Shown one piece after another: positions 12,937 to 21,407 of a stretch of DNA of 64,000 bases. The DNA comes from Pectobacterium sp. PL152. GTDB lineage: Bacteria > Pseudomonadota > Gammaproteobacteria > Enterobacterales > Enterobacteriaceae. The position numbers and the translations under genes were made by a program. Location of the stretch: NCBI GenBank assembly GCA_021907015.1, contig CP091064.1, positions 3,286,001 through 3,350,000 on the forward strand. The letters are read 5' to 3'. The notes beneath the pieces were generated by a model. The model was not told the DNA's origin and did not search any database. It worked only from the letters and a program-made list of their open reading frames with translations. Positions within the stretch are counted from its first letter, which is position 1. Each line of letters starts with the position of its first letter.

Positions 12937-13413
12937 ATGAAACAATTTCCGATGACCCTGCGTGGTGCTGAAAAATTGCGCGAAGAGCTTGACCACCTGA
13001 AATCTGTGCGTCGACCTGAAATTATTGCGGCCATTGCCGAAGCGCGTGAGCACGGCGATCTGAAAGAAAATGCGGAATACCACGCCGCACGTGAGCAGCA
13101 AGGCTTTTGTGAAGGACGCATTCAAGACATTGAAGCTAAGCTGTCTAACGCACAGGTTATCGATGTCACGAAGATGACGGCGAACGGGCGTGTTATTTTT
13201 GGCGCCACTGTGACCGTGATGAATCTGGATAATGAGGAAGAACAAACCTACCGGATCGTTGGCGATGACGAGGCGGATTTTAAGCAGAATCTGATCTCTG
13301 TAAATTCCCCGATCGCGCGTGGTCTGATCGGCAAAGAGGAAGATGACGTTGTGGTCATCCGTACGCCGGGCGGCGACGTGGAATATGAGATCCTGAAGGT
13401 CGAATATCTATAA
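12937..13413 (+). CDS. greA: Transcript cleavage factor GreA
   Basis: 158-residue factor that rescues backtracked RNA polymerase by stimulating cleavage of the nascent RNA 3' end. The N-terminal antiparallel coiled coil (residues 1-75) carries the conserved acidic tip ([13 protein letters not shown]). The C-terminal domain binds polymerase ([14 protein letters not shown]). The start at 12937 ([14 protein letters not shown]) matches the family. An upstream open extension from 12901 is not conserved. Confidence 0.98.
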   Translation: MKQFPMTLRGAEKLREELDHLKSVRRPEIIAAIAEAREHGDLKENAEYHAAREQQGFCEGRIQDIEAKLSNAQVIDVTKMTANGRVIFGATVTVMNLDNEEEQTYRIVGDDEADFKQNLISVNSPIARGLIGKEEDDVVVIRTPGGDVEYEILKVEYL

Positions 13414-13450
13414 ATTTTGCTGGGTTGTTGATTAAAACAGCAAAAATTGT

Positions 13451-13483
13451 AAAAAAAAAAAAAAGGCCGCTTGCGGCCTTTTC
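13451..13483. terminator. greA/yhbY terminator with a long A tract
   Basis: A run of fourteen A (13451-13464) is followed by a compact AAGGCCGC-TT-GCGGCCTT hairpin and a T tail. It serves greA on the plus strand. For yhbY on the minus strand the A tract becomes a 14-T terminator tail. Confidence 0.85.
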
Positions 13484-13541
13484 TCTAACCGAGAGGCATG
13501 GCACCTTTCCGTTAAAACTGAGTATCCTGAAATAAAAAGTG

Positions 13542-13835
13542 TTATCGTGGTAACACAATTTTACGTTCTTTCGCAGGACGGTAGAGCACCAGCGTGTGGC
13601 CGATGACCTGAACGTTAGCGGCACCCGTTTCACGAACAATTGCCTCGACAATCAAGGCTTTGGTTTCGCGATCTTCTGTCGCTACTTTTATCTTGATCAG
13701 TTCGTGATGCGCCAATGCTTGTTCGATCTCAGCCAAAACACCTTCGGTGAGACCGTTATTGCCCAGCATGACAACCGGTTTTAGCGGATGTGCCAAGCCT
13801 TTCAGGTGTTGTTTTTGTTTATTACTTAGGTTCAT
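13542..13835 (-). CDS. yhbY: Ribosome-associated RNA-binding protein YhbY (CRS1-YhbY domain)
   Basis: 97-residue protein with a single CRS1/YhbY (CRM) domain, which associates with pre-50S particles. Visible motifs are the basic N-terminus MNLSNKQKQHLKGLAH, the loop VMLGNNGLTEGV (GxxG-type) and a C-terminal GHTLVLYRPAKE. It is divergent from rlmE, as in E. coli. Confidence 0.95.
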   Translation of the reverse strand: MNLSNKQKQHLKGLAHPLKPVVMLGNNGLTEGVLAEIEQALAHHELIKIKVATEDRETKALIVEAIVRETGAANVQVIGHTLVLYRPAKERKIVLPR

Positions 13836-13857
13836 TGTCTTTTTTACTTAGGTTGGG

Positions 13858-13886
13858 ATTGAAAACGGGTCATTCTACCGCCATCT
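13858..13886 (+). promoter_or_regulatory. Putative heat-shock (sigma-32) promoter for rlmE-ftsH
   Basis: ATTGAAA (13858-13864) and CGCCATCT (13879-13886) are separated by 14 bp. The sigma-32 consensus is CTTGAAA, 13-15 bp, CCCCATNT. They match 6 of 7 and 7 of 8 positions. The E. coli rrmJ-ftsH operon is known to be heat-shock controlled, which fits. Confidence 0.65.
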
Positions 13887-13978
13887 CATGATTATAACCA
13901 ATTTGACTGTTCTGATTGGTAATATGTGAGAAGTTTCTCCCCACCACGAGCGTGTTACTGAGAATAGTTGGAAAATCG

Positions 13979-14608
13979 ATGGCGAATAAAAAGCGTTCTG
14001 CAAGTTCCAGTCGCTGGTTGCAGGAACACTTTAGCGATAAATATGTGCAGCAGGCCCAGAAAAAAGGGCTGCGCTCGCGTGCTTGGTTTAAACTTGACGA
14101 AATACAGCAGAGCGACAAACTGTTTAAACCCGGTATGACGGTTGTGGATTTAGGCGCTGCACCTGGCGGTTGGTCACAGTATGTGGTCACGCAAATCGGT
14201 GGAAATGGTCGAATTATCGCGTGCGATATTTTACCGATGGATCCGATTGTCGGCGTCGATTTCCTGCAAGGGGACTTTCGTGATGAACTGGTCCTCAAAG
14301 CCTTGCTCGAAAGGGTTGGCGATAGCAAAGTTCAGGTGGTGATGTCTGACATGGCCCCTAACATGAGTGGTACACCAGCCGTTGATATTCCGAAGTCGAT
14401 GTATCTGGTTGAATTAGCACTTGGTATGTGTCGGGATGTATTAGCGCCAGGCGGAAGTTTCCTGGTGAAAGTGTTTCAGGGAGAAGGCTTTGATGAATAC
14501 CTGCGGGAAATTCGCTCCCTGTTTACGAAAGTGAAAATTCGTAAACCAGACGCCTCACGTGCCCGGTCTCGTGAAGTGTATATTGTAGCGACAGGGCGGA
14601 AACTGTAG
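13979..14608 (+). CDS. rlmE: 23S rRNA 2'-O-methyltransferase (Um2552)
   Basis: 209-residue SAM-dependent methyltransferase (FtsJ/RrmJ) that modifies U2552 in the A-loop of 23S rRNA late in 50S assembly. The SAM motif [13 protein letters not shown] is at about residues 55-67. The K-D-K-E catalytic residues fall in [28 protein letters not shown] and SREVYIVA. The start at 13979 ([13 protein letters not shown]) is conserved; the longer open frame from 13916 is not. It forms an operon with ftsH. Confidence 0.97.
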
Positions 14609-14655
14609 TACCCTAACGCTGTTTTTTAACACAGTTGTAATATGAGGTTAATCCC

Positions 14656-16605
14656 TTGAGTGACATGGCGAAAAACCTAATTCTCTGGTTAGTCATCGCA
14701 GTGGTGCTGATGTCTGTTTTCCAGAGCTTTGGGCCCAGCGAGTCGAATGGCCGTAGGGTGGATTATTCAACCTTCTTGACTGAAGTGAATCAGGATCAGG
14801 TCCGTGAAGCACGTATTAACGGGCGTGAGATCAGTGTTATCAAAAAAGACAGCAATAGATACACGACTTACATTCCTGTCAATGACCCCAAGCTACTGGA
14901 TAACCTGCTAACGAAGAATGTGAAAGTCGTTGGTGAGCCACCGGAAGAGCCGAGCTTACTGGCTTCTATCTTTATTTCCTGGTTCCCGATGCTGTTACTG
15001 ATTGGTGTCTGGATCTTCTTCATGCGCCAAATGCAAGGCGGCGGTGGTAAAGGTGCCATGTCCTTCGGCAAGAGCAAAGCGCGTATGTTGACTGAAGATC
15101 AGATCAAGACGACGTTTGCGGATGTAGCCGGTTGCGATGAAGCGAAGGAAGAGGTTAGCGAACTGGTCGAGTATCTGCGTGAACCTAGCCGTTTCCAGAA
15201 ACTGGGCGGTAAGATTCCGAAAGGCATTCTGATGGTCGGCCCACCGGGAACGGGTAAAACGCTGCTGGCGAAAGCGATCGCTGGTGAAGCGAAAGTGCCT
15301 TTCTTTACGATTTCCGGTTCTGACTTCGTTGAAATGTTTGTGGGTGTCGGTGCTTCTCGCGTCCGTGACATGTTCGAGCAGGCGAAGAAAGCCGCACCTT
15401 GTATCATCTTTATCGATGAAATCGACGCCGTTGGCCGTCAGCGTGGCGCAGGTTTAGGCGGCGGTCACGATGAACGTGAGCAAACGCTAAACCAGATGCT
15501 GGTTGAAATGGACGGCTTTGAAGGCAACGAAGGCATTATTGTTATCGCGGCGACGAACCGTCCCGATGTGCTTGACCCTGCGTTGCTGCGTCCAGGTCGT
15601 TTTGACCGCCAGGTTGTGGTTGGCCTGCCAGATGTTCGTGGCCGTGAGCAGATTCTGAAAGTCCACATGCGTCGCGTACCGCTGTCTCCAGATATCGATG
15701 CGTCAGTGATTGCACGTGGTACGCCAGGTTTCTCTGGTGCGGATTTGGCTAACCTGGTTAACGAAGCCGCATTGTTCTCTGCTCGTGGCAACAAACGCGT
15801 TGTTTCGATGGTTGAATTCGAGAAAGCGAAAGACAAAATCATGATGGGTGCCGAGCGCCGTTCCATGGTTATGACTGAAAAGCAGAAAGAATCGACGGCC
15901 TATCATGAAGCGGGGCACGCTATCATCGGTCGTCTGGTGCCAGAGCACGATCCGGTCCATAAAGTGACGATCATTCCACGTGGTCGCGCGCTGGGCGTGA
16001 CGTTCTTCCTGCCTGAAGGTGATGCGATCAGCGCCAGCCGTCAGAAACTGGAAAGCCAGATCTCTACACTGTACGGTGGTCGACTGGCCGAAGAAATCAT
16101 TTACGGCGTGGAGCATGTTTCGACTGGTGCGTCCAATGACATCAAAGTCGCCACGTCGATTGCTCGTAACATGGTGACGCAATGGGGTTTCTCTGAAAAA
16201 CTGGGTCCATTGCTTTATGCGGAAGAAGAGGGCGAAGTATTCCTCGGCCGCTCTGTAGCAAAAGCCAAGCACATGTCAGATGAAACGGCGCGTATCATCG
16301 ATCAGGAAGTGAAATCGCTGATTGAACGCAACTACGTGCGTGCTCGTGAGCTGTTGATGGCTAATATGGACATCCTTCACTCAATGAAAGATGCGTTGAT
16401 GAAGTATGAAACCATTGATGCGCCGCAGATTGACGATTTGATGGGGCGTAAGAAAGAGGTGCGTCCGCCAGCGGGTTGGGAAGCGTCTCGTTCTGACAAC
16501 GATTCCGGCAACAGCGGTGGGACGCCTAAAGCTCCTACGCCAGTGGATGAGCCGCAAACGCCTAATCCTGGTAACACCATGTCTGAGCAAGCGGACGACA
16601 AATAA
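14656..16605 (+). CDS. ftsH: ATP-dependent zinc metalloprotease FtsH
   Basis: Membrane-anchored AAA+ protease that degrades misfolded membrane proteins, sigma-32 and LpxC. Two transmembrane helices (about residues 8-24 and 100-120) flank a periplasmic domain. The AAA module has Walker A GPPGTGKT and Walker [10 protein letters not shown] with the pore FVG motif. The zinc site is HEAGH, about residue 420. 649 residues from a TTG at 14656. The E. coli-like start MAKNLILW is the ATG at 14665, and the choice between them is open. Membrane placement means the catalytic part is cytoplasmic. Confidence 0.98.
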   Translation: MSDMAKNLILWLVIAVVLMSVFQSFGPSESNGRRVDYSTFLTEVNQDQVREARINGREISVIKKDSNRYTTYIPVNDPKLLDNLLTKNVKVVGEPPEEPSLLASIFISWFPMLLLIGVWIFFMRQMQGGGGKGAMSFGKSKARMLTEDQIKTTFADVAGCDEAKEEVSELVEYLREPSRFQKLGGKIPKGILMVGPPGTGKTLLAKAIAGEAKVPFFTISGSDFVEMFVGVGASRVRDMFEQAKKAAPCIIFIDEIDAVGRQRGAGLGGGHDEREQTLNQMLVEMDGFEGNEGIIVIAATNRPDVLDPALLRPGRFDRQVVVGLPDVRGREQILKVHMRRVPLSPDIDASVIARGTPGFSGADLANLVNEAALFSARGNKRVVSMVEFEKAKDKIMMGAERRSMVMTEKQKESTAYHEAGHAIIGRLVPEHDPVHKVTIIPRGRALGVTFFLPEGDAISASRQKLESQISTLYGGRLAEEIIYGVEHVSTGASNDIKVATSIARNMVTQWGFSEKLGPLLYAEEEGEVFLGRSVAKAKHMSDETARIIDQEVKSLIERNYVRARELLMANMDILHSMKDALMKYETIDAPQIDDLMGRKKEVRPPAGWEASRSDNDSGNSGGTPKAPTPVDEPQTPNPGNTMSEQADDK

Positions 16606-16636
16606 TTCGCCTGCAATTGATATCGGTAACTCACGA

Positions 16637-16662
16637 AACCCCAGCTCAGGCTGGGGTTTTTT
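16637..16662 (+). terminator. Terminator between ftsH and folP
   Basis: An AAACCCCAGC stem with its complement GCTGGGGTTT and a T tail lies about 35 bp after the ftsH stop. Confidence 0.85.
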
Positions 16663-16722
16663 ACTGGGAATGCTCTTCGAATCACATTTCATGCTAACCA
16701 CACCAGAATGCGGAGGTAAATC

Positions 16723-17556
16723 ATGCAACTGGTTGCCAGAGACTCAACGCTGGATCTTTCCTGCCCACACGTTATGGGCATTCTTAACGTTACACCTGAC
16801 TCTTTTTCCGATGGCGGCAAACACAACAAGCTCGATGCTGCACTACTGCACGTTCAGGAGATGGTGACCGCTGGCGCGACCCTGATCGATATCGGCGGTG
16901 AATCAACGCGCCCTGGGGCGGATGAGGTGAGTACGGAAGAAGAGCTGGAACGTGTGGTTCCGGTCGTTGAAGCCATCGCTAAGCGGTTTGACGTCTGGAT
17001 CTCGGTTGATACCTCGAAGCCGGAAGTGATGACTGCGTCAGCGCAGGCAGGCGCACATCTGATTAATGATATTCGCGCTTTGCAAGAGCCCGGCGCTCTG
17101 GAAGCGGCGGCGGCAACAGGTTTGCCGGTATGCCTGATGCACATGCAGGGAATGCCGAGAACTATGCAGCACAAACCGCATTATGATGACCTGATGCAAG
17201 ACATCGGAAATTTCTTGCAACAGCAAATCGATCGCTGTGTGAACGCCAATATTCCGAAAAGTAAGCTATTGCTGGATCCTGGGTTCGGATTCGGTAAGAA
17301 TCTTGCCCATAATTATGCGCTTCTGACTCGCCTGAGCGAGTTACATCGTTTTGAACTGCCTCTTCTGGTGGGGATGTCGAGGAAATCCATGATTGGACAA
17401 CTCCTCAATGTGCCACCTGCGCAGCGTGTTCATGGCAGCGTCGCCTGCGCAGTGATCGCGGCAATGCAGGGAGCACAGATTATTCGCGTGCACGATGTTA
17501 AAGAAACGGCTGATGCCATGCGCATTGTTGAGGCCACCCTTTCTGCGAAGGAATAA
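16723..17556 (+). CDS. folP: Dihydropteroate synthase
   Basis: 277-residue TIM-barrel enzyme that condenses p-aminobenzoate with dihydropterin diphosphate in folate synthesis; the sulfonamide target. The family signatures GILNVTPDSFSDGG near residue 22 and IGGESTRPGA near residue 60 are present, as is the LLDPGFGFGK motif. The start is the ATG at 16723 behind GGAGG. It lies 6 bp before glmM, indicating co-transcription. Confidence 0.97.
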   Translation: MQLVARDSTLDLSCPHVMGILNVTPDSFSDGGKHNKLDAALLHVQEMVTAGATLIDIGGESTRPGADEVSTEEELERVVPVVEAIAKRFDVWISVDTSKPEVMTASAQAGAHLINDIRALQEPGALEAAAATGLPVCLMHMQGMPRTMQHKPHYDDLMQDIGNFLQQQIDRCVNANIPKSKLLLDPGFGFGKNLAHNYALLTRLSELHRFELPLLVGMSRKSMIGQLLNVPPAQRVHGSVACAVIAAMQGAQIIRVHDVKETADAMRIVEATLSAKE

Positions 17557-17562
17557 AAAGAG

Positions 17563-18898
17563 ATGAGTAACCGCAAATATTTTGGTACCGATGGCGTACG
17601 TGGCAAGGTTGGCGATACGCCGATTACACCTGACTTTGTGCTTAAACTGGGTTGGGCCGCTGGGAAAGTGCTCGCACGACATGGTTCTCGTAAGATTATT
17701 ATCGGCAAAGATACCCGCATTTCTGGTTACATGCTGGAGTCTGCGCTGGAAGCTGGGCTGGCTGCTGCGGGTTTGTCGGCTTCTTTTACTGGCCCGATGC
17801 CGACGCCTGCGGTTGCTTATCTCACCCGCACGTTCCGTGCAGAAGCGGGTATCGTTATTTCTGCTTCTCATAACCCGTATTACGACAACGGGATTAAATT
17901 CTTCTCAATTGACGGTACCAAGCTGCCAGATGACGTAGAAGAAGCGATAGAAGCTGAACTGGAAAAACCGCTGACGTGCGTTGAGTCTGCTGAATTAGGC
18001 AAAGCCAGCCGCATTGTTGACGCTGCCGGACGCTACATCGAGTTTTGTAAGGGGACGTTCCCGAGTGAACTGAGCCTCAATGGTTTAAAGATTGTCGTCG
18101 ATTGCGCCAATGGCGCTACCTATCATATCGCCCCCAGCGTATTGCGCGAGCTTGGTGCTAAAGTCATTGCGATTGGCTGTGAACCGGATGGCATGAATAT
18201 CAATGAAGAGTGCGGGGCGACCGACGTCAGGCAGCTACAAGCTCGCGTACTGGCTGAAAAAGCGGACGTTGGGCTGGCCTTTGACGGCGATGGCGATCGG
18301 CTCATCATGGTCGACCATTTGGGCAACAAAGTGGATGGCGACCAGATTCTGTATATCATCGCCCGTGAGGGCTTACGCCAAGGGCAACTGCGCGGCGGTG
18401 CGGTGGGCACGCTGATGAGTAACATGGGGCTTGAAGTTGCATTAAAACAACTCGGCATCCCGTTTGCTCGCGCCAAGGTGGGCGACCGCTATGTATTAGA
18501 AATGATGCAGGCAAAGGGTGGCGCATTGGTGCAGAAAACTCCGGCCATGTGATCCTGCTGGACAAAACGACGACGGGCGACGGTGTAATTGCCGGTTTGC
18601 AAGTACTTACCGCGATAGTGAGAAACCATATGAGCCTGCATGATTTATGCAGCGGTATGAAGCTGTTTCCACAGATCCTGGTCAACGTACGGTTTACGGG
18701 TGAAAACGATCCGCTGGAAGACAAAAATGTGCAGCAGATTACGCAGGATGTGGAAAAGAATTGGCCGGACGCGGGCGGGTACTGCTGCGTAAATCCGGTA
18801 CTGAGCCGCTTATCCGCGTCATGGTTGAGGGTGAACACGAAGAGACCGTCATCGCGCTGGCAAACCGTATTGCCGATGCGGTGAAAGCTGTCAGCTGA
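17563..18898 (+). CDS. glmM: Phosphoglucosamine mutase, frame broken by two single-base deletions
   Basis: Essential enzyme converting glucosamine-6-phosphate to glucosamine-1-phosphate for UDP-GlcNAc. The phospho-serine loop ISASHNP puts the catalytic Ser at residue 102. The metal loop DGDGDR and the C-terminal phosphate-binding [12 protein letters not shown] are visible in successive frames. One base is missing near 18519 (GGGTGG where GGGTTGG is expected) and another near 18758 (AAGAATTG where AAGGAATTG is expected). Restoring both gives a continuous protein of about 445 residues, the normal length. Essentiality argues for sequencing errors. Confidence 0.94.
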
Positions 18899-18929
18899 GG
18901 GCTTTTTGATTCACCAATCAGGTAGATAA

Positions 18930-18972
18930 GGCTTTCGATAGGTGTCTCGTGTCGAAAGCCGCTGTTTTTTTC
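18930..18972 (+). terminator. Terminator after glmM
   Basis: A 9-bp stem (GGCTTTCGA / TCGAAAGCC) with a 13-nt loop is followed by a T-rich tail, 32 bp past the glmM stop. Confidence 0.8.
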
Positions 18973-19147
18973 TGCAATCAACCTGCTGTGACCAAATTAC
19001 CCTTGCGTACGTTACATCCTTTAGTTAGTATTCAGACCCGCTTGATAAGGGATGTTCGAGACATCTGACTTGCGGAATGACGCGCGGTTTACCGCCAGAA
19101 TATAGCATTCTCCATGAGACATGGGGAAACGGTTAACAGGTACGACT

Positions 19148-19480
19148 ATGTACGAAGCTCTATTAGTGATTTTCCTGTTAGTATCGATCGGGCTGGTTGC
19201 CTTGATCATGCTTCAGCAGGGTAAAGGTGCTGATATGGGAGCGTCGTTCGGAGCAGGTGCTTCTGCCACTTTGTTCGGTTCGAGCGGCTCTGGTAATTTC
19301 ATGACCCGCATGACGGCGATACTGGCGACTCTGTTCTTCATTATCAGCCTCGTACTGGGCAACCTGAGCTCGCTGCAGAAAAAAGGCGGCGCTTGGGACA
19401 ACCTGAGCCAGCCTGAAAAAGCCGAGCAGACGACGACGCCTGCTGCGCCTTCAACGCCGGCGAGTGACATTCCGAAGTAA
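19148..19480 (+). CDS. secG: Preprotein translocase subunit SecG
   Basis: 110-residue inner-membrane subunit of the SecYEG channel. Two hydrophobic helices (about residues 2-22 and 55-72) flank the conserved cytoplasmic loop LQQGKGADMGASFG. A Pro/Thr/Ala-rich tail follows. The start is MYEALLV at 19148; the longer open frame from 19121 is not conserved. It is followed directly by tRNA-Leu, as in E. coli. Confidence 0.96.
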   Translation: MYEALLVIFLLVSIGLVALIMLQQGKGADMGASFGAGASATLFGSSGSGNFMTRMTAILATLFFIISLVLGNLSSLQKKGGAWDNLSQPEKAEQTTTPAAPSTPASDIPK

Positions 19481-19504
19481 GTGTTTTAAAGTAGTAATTG
19501 TGAT

Positions 19505-19591
19505 GCCGTGGTGGTGGAATTGGTAGACACGCTACCTTGAGGTGGTAGTGCCCGATTGGGCTTACGGGTTCAAGTCCCGTCCTCGGTACCA
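19505..19591 (+). tRNA. leuU: tRNA-Leu (anticodon GAG)
   Basis: 87-nt class II tRNA with encoded CCA. The anticodon loop reads CTTGAGG, the variable arm is long (GTGCCCGATTGGGC), and the T-loop TTCAAGTC is standard. It decodes CUC and CUU. Oddity: acceptor position 5 is T, opposite T68, so that pair is a T-T mismatch. E. coli leuU as I recall it has A5-U68. It lies 24 bp after secG and marks the left border of the accessory island. Confidence 0.96.
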
Positions 19592-19601
19592 ACATAAAAA
19601 A

Positions 19602-19632
19602 TAGACGTCAATGGACGTCTATTTTTTTTGTC
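19602..19632 (+). terminator. Terminator after tRNA-Leu
   Basis: An AATAGACGTC / GACGTCTATT stem with a 4-nt loop and an eight-T tail follows immediately after the tRNA. Confidence 0.9.
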
Positions 19633-19652
19633 TTTAATTTCTGGTCTCAGCC

Positions 19653-20664
19653 TTACAGACGCACCAGTTGCTTGCCAAAGTGTTTGCTGTCCAATAAGTC
19701 GATAAAGGCTTGGGGCGCATTCTCTATTCCCTCAATAATGTTCTCGCGATATTTTAATCTCCCTTTCTCCACGGCATCGAGTAGCCAAATGTCCGCTTCT
19801 GCGTAGTCTTTGAACCACTCGGTGACGAGAAAAAGCGGCTCAGAGGGGCTTCGGGTAAAGAAGAGAAAAATGCCACCGGGCTTGAGGCGTCAACCTCATT
19901 TCCTTGATTATAGATCGCCGCGCTGCCACAAACGGGGACTCTTGCGCCTTCGTTGAGCAGTTTGGCCACGAAAAGTGAGACTCTGCCGCCAACGTTTTCA
20001 AAATAGATATCAATCCCGTTAGGCAGGCGGCCCGCAAGGCTTGGTTTAAGTCATCTGCTTTATAATTAATGCAGGCGTCAAAGCCTAATGTGTCAACGAC
20101 ATAGCGACACTTTTCTTCGCTACCAGCCAGACCGACAACCCGGCACCCAGCCTGTTTACCGAGTTGACCGACGACGGATCCGACCCCCTGAGGCTGCCGA
20201 TACCACCAGCGTTTCTCCCGCTTTGGGTCTGGCTATTTTATTCAGACCAAAATAAGCGGAACGTCCCGGTGTTCCGACTACGCTGAAAAAATCGAAGGTG
20301 ACAGCGTCGTTGACGGTAGACGATGAGTAATAAAATCCTGCGGCGTACCGACATAATATTTCTGCCAGCCTGAAAAAGTGAACACGCAGTCCCCAACCTG
20401 AAAGTGTGGATTCTTCGTTGCTACAACGTAGCCTATCGTTTCACCTTGAATGACCTCGCCCTGTTTGATCGGGCTTACATAGGCCGTATTCTTGTTAAGC
20501 CGTGGACGCGTATAAAGATCAATGGATAACCATTTGTTTTCAATTAGATATTCTCCAGGTTGTAGTGCATTAATATGGCGTTCTTCGAACCTGAAATGCT
20601 CTAGCTGCACAGGGCCATCAGGATGGTGATCCAGTACAATCAGCTTGTTTTCTAACGGACTCAT
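19653..20664 (-). CDS. CurA-like NADPH-dependent oxidoreductase, frame disrupted
   Basis: Medium-chain dehydrogenase/reductase of the CurA / leukotriene B4 dehydrogenase type, which reduces activated C=C bonds with NADPH. Starting from MSPLENK at 20664, pieces in three frames join into the family order: an N-terminal domain (TIGYVVATKNPHFQVGD), the nucleotide-binding segment (VVSAASGG then VVGQLGKQAGCRVVG), DIYFENVGG, and the C-terminal EWFKDYAEADIW and HFGKQLVRL. At least three indels break the frame (near 20190, 20035 and 19880), so it is either a pseudogene or miscalled sequence. It lies 52 bp downstream of the membrane protein gene on the same strand, so it may belong to the NRPS-PKS operon. 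Confidence 0.75.
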
Positions 20665-20716
20665 AATATTCCCTATATTTATCATTTATTCGGTGATGCA
20701 CTACCTGTTGAGTGAC

Positions 20717-21343
20717 TCAGGAAGCGTTATCATGTGCGTGCGAGGTCCAACGATGCTTTGGCCACCGGAAACTGAAAATCACCAGCAGTAGCGTAAGCGG
20801 CCATCCGCTGATGAGGACAAGGGTATCCATCGGTAATCCGGGCTGGCGTGAAAGCAGGTAAATGATGATGGCTTTCACCAAGTAGACGAGAATCCAGACC
20901 AGTGACACTTCATTCCAGACTCTGACATACTGCGGCGTGCCATAAACGGGGAGCGTCTTAAGGTCTGGCGTAGCTTGTTCCGCCAGAATTTGTATGACCG
21001 GACGTCCCTTGATGCTGTAAATGGTAAAAATAATCACGGTGGAAAGTGCACCGCTGATCGATAAAAAGACACTCTCCTGATGGATACCAAGCAGCATTAT
21101 TCCTTCGAGATAAAGGTAGTGACTAAGCCCCGAAACCAGAATGAGTGCAATGATTGGCAGATAGCCCTGCCAACGGCTGAATAATTGCAGGATACCGGAA
21201 TAGATCGCGGTAATTAACAGCGCGCTGCCCGCCCCCGATTGTAAGAATGCGATGTTGTAAATAATGACCGGTATGATAATGGTCAGAAGCGCATCGCGTG
21301 ATATCAGATATCGCCAAACGGTTAACGACGGGGGATGGCCCAT
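20717..21343 (-). CDS. Polytopic membrane protein (VC0807-like), end of NRPS-PKS operon
   Basis: 208-residue protein with about six hydrophobic segments (roughly residues 15-35, 40-55, 62-82, 90-112, 148-168 and 175-195). The central IKGRPVIQILAEQATPD segment and the following aromatic-rich stretch resemble the VC0807 family of uncharacterised inner-membrane proteins. It lies 64 bp downstream of the C-A-T-TE NRPS on the same strand, so export or self-protection for the product is possible, but nothing here proves it. A strong hairpin lies between the two genes. Confidence 0.6.
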   Translation of the reverse strand: MGHPPSLTVWRYLISRDALLTIIIPVIIYNIAFLQSGAGSALLITAIYSGILQLFSRWQGYLPIIALILVSGLSHYLYLEGIMLLGIHQESVFLSISGALSTVIIFTIYSIKGRPVIQILAEQATPDLKTLPVYGTPQYVRVWNEVSLVWILVYLVKAIIIYLLSRQPGLPMDTLVLISGWPLTLLLVIFSFRWPKHRWTSHAHDNAS

Positions 21344-21369
21344 GTTTTCTCCTCGCTTACGTCATAAAG

Positions 21370-21402
21370 CCGCCGTTCTGGGTTTGAAACCACAGACGGC
21401 GG
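21370..21402 (-). repeat. Hairpin between terminal NRPS and membrane protein gene
   Basis: A near-perfect fold-back: CCGCCGT pairs with ACGGCGG around an inner GGTTT/AAACC stem. It lies just after the NRPS stop (21408). There is no T-run, so it may protect the upstream mRNA or attenuate the downstream genes. Confidence 0.6.
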
Positions 21403-21407
21403 ATGTG

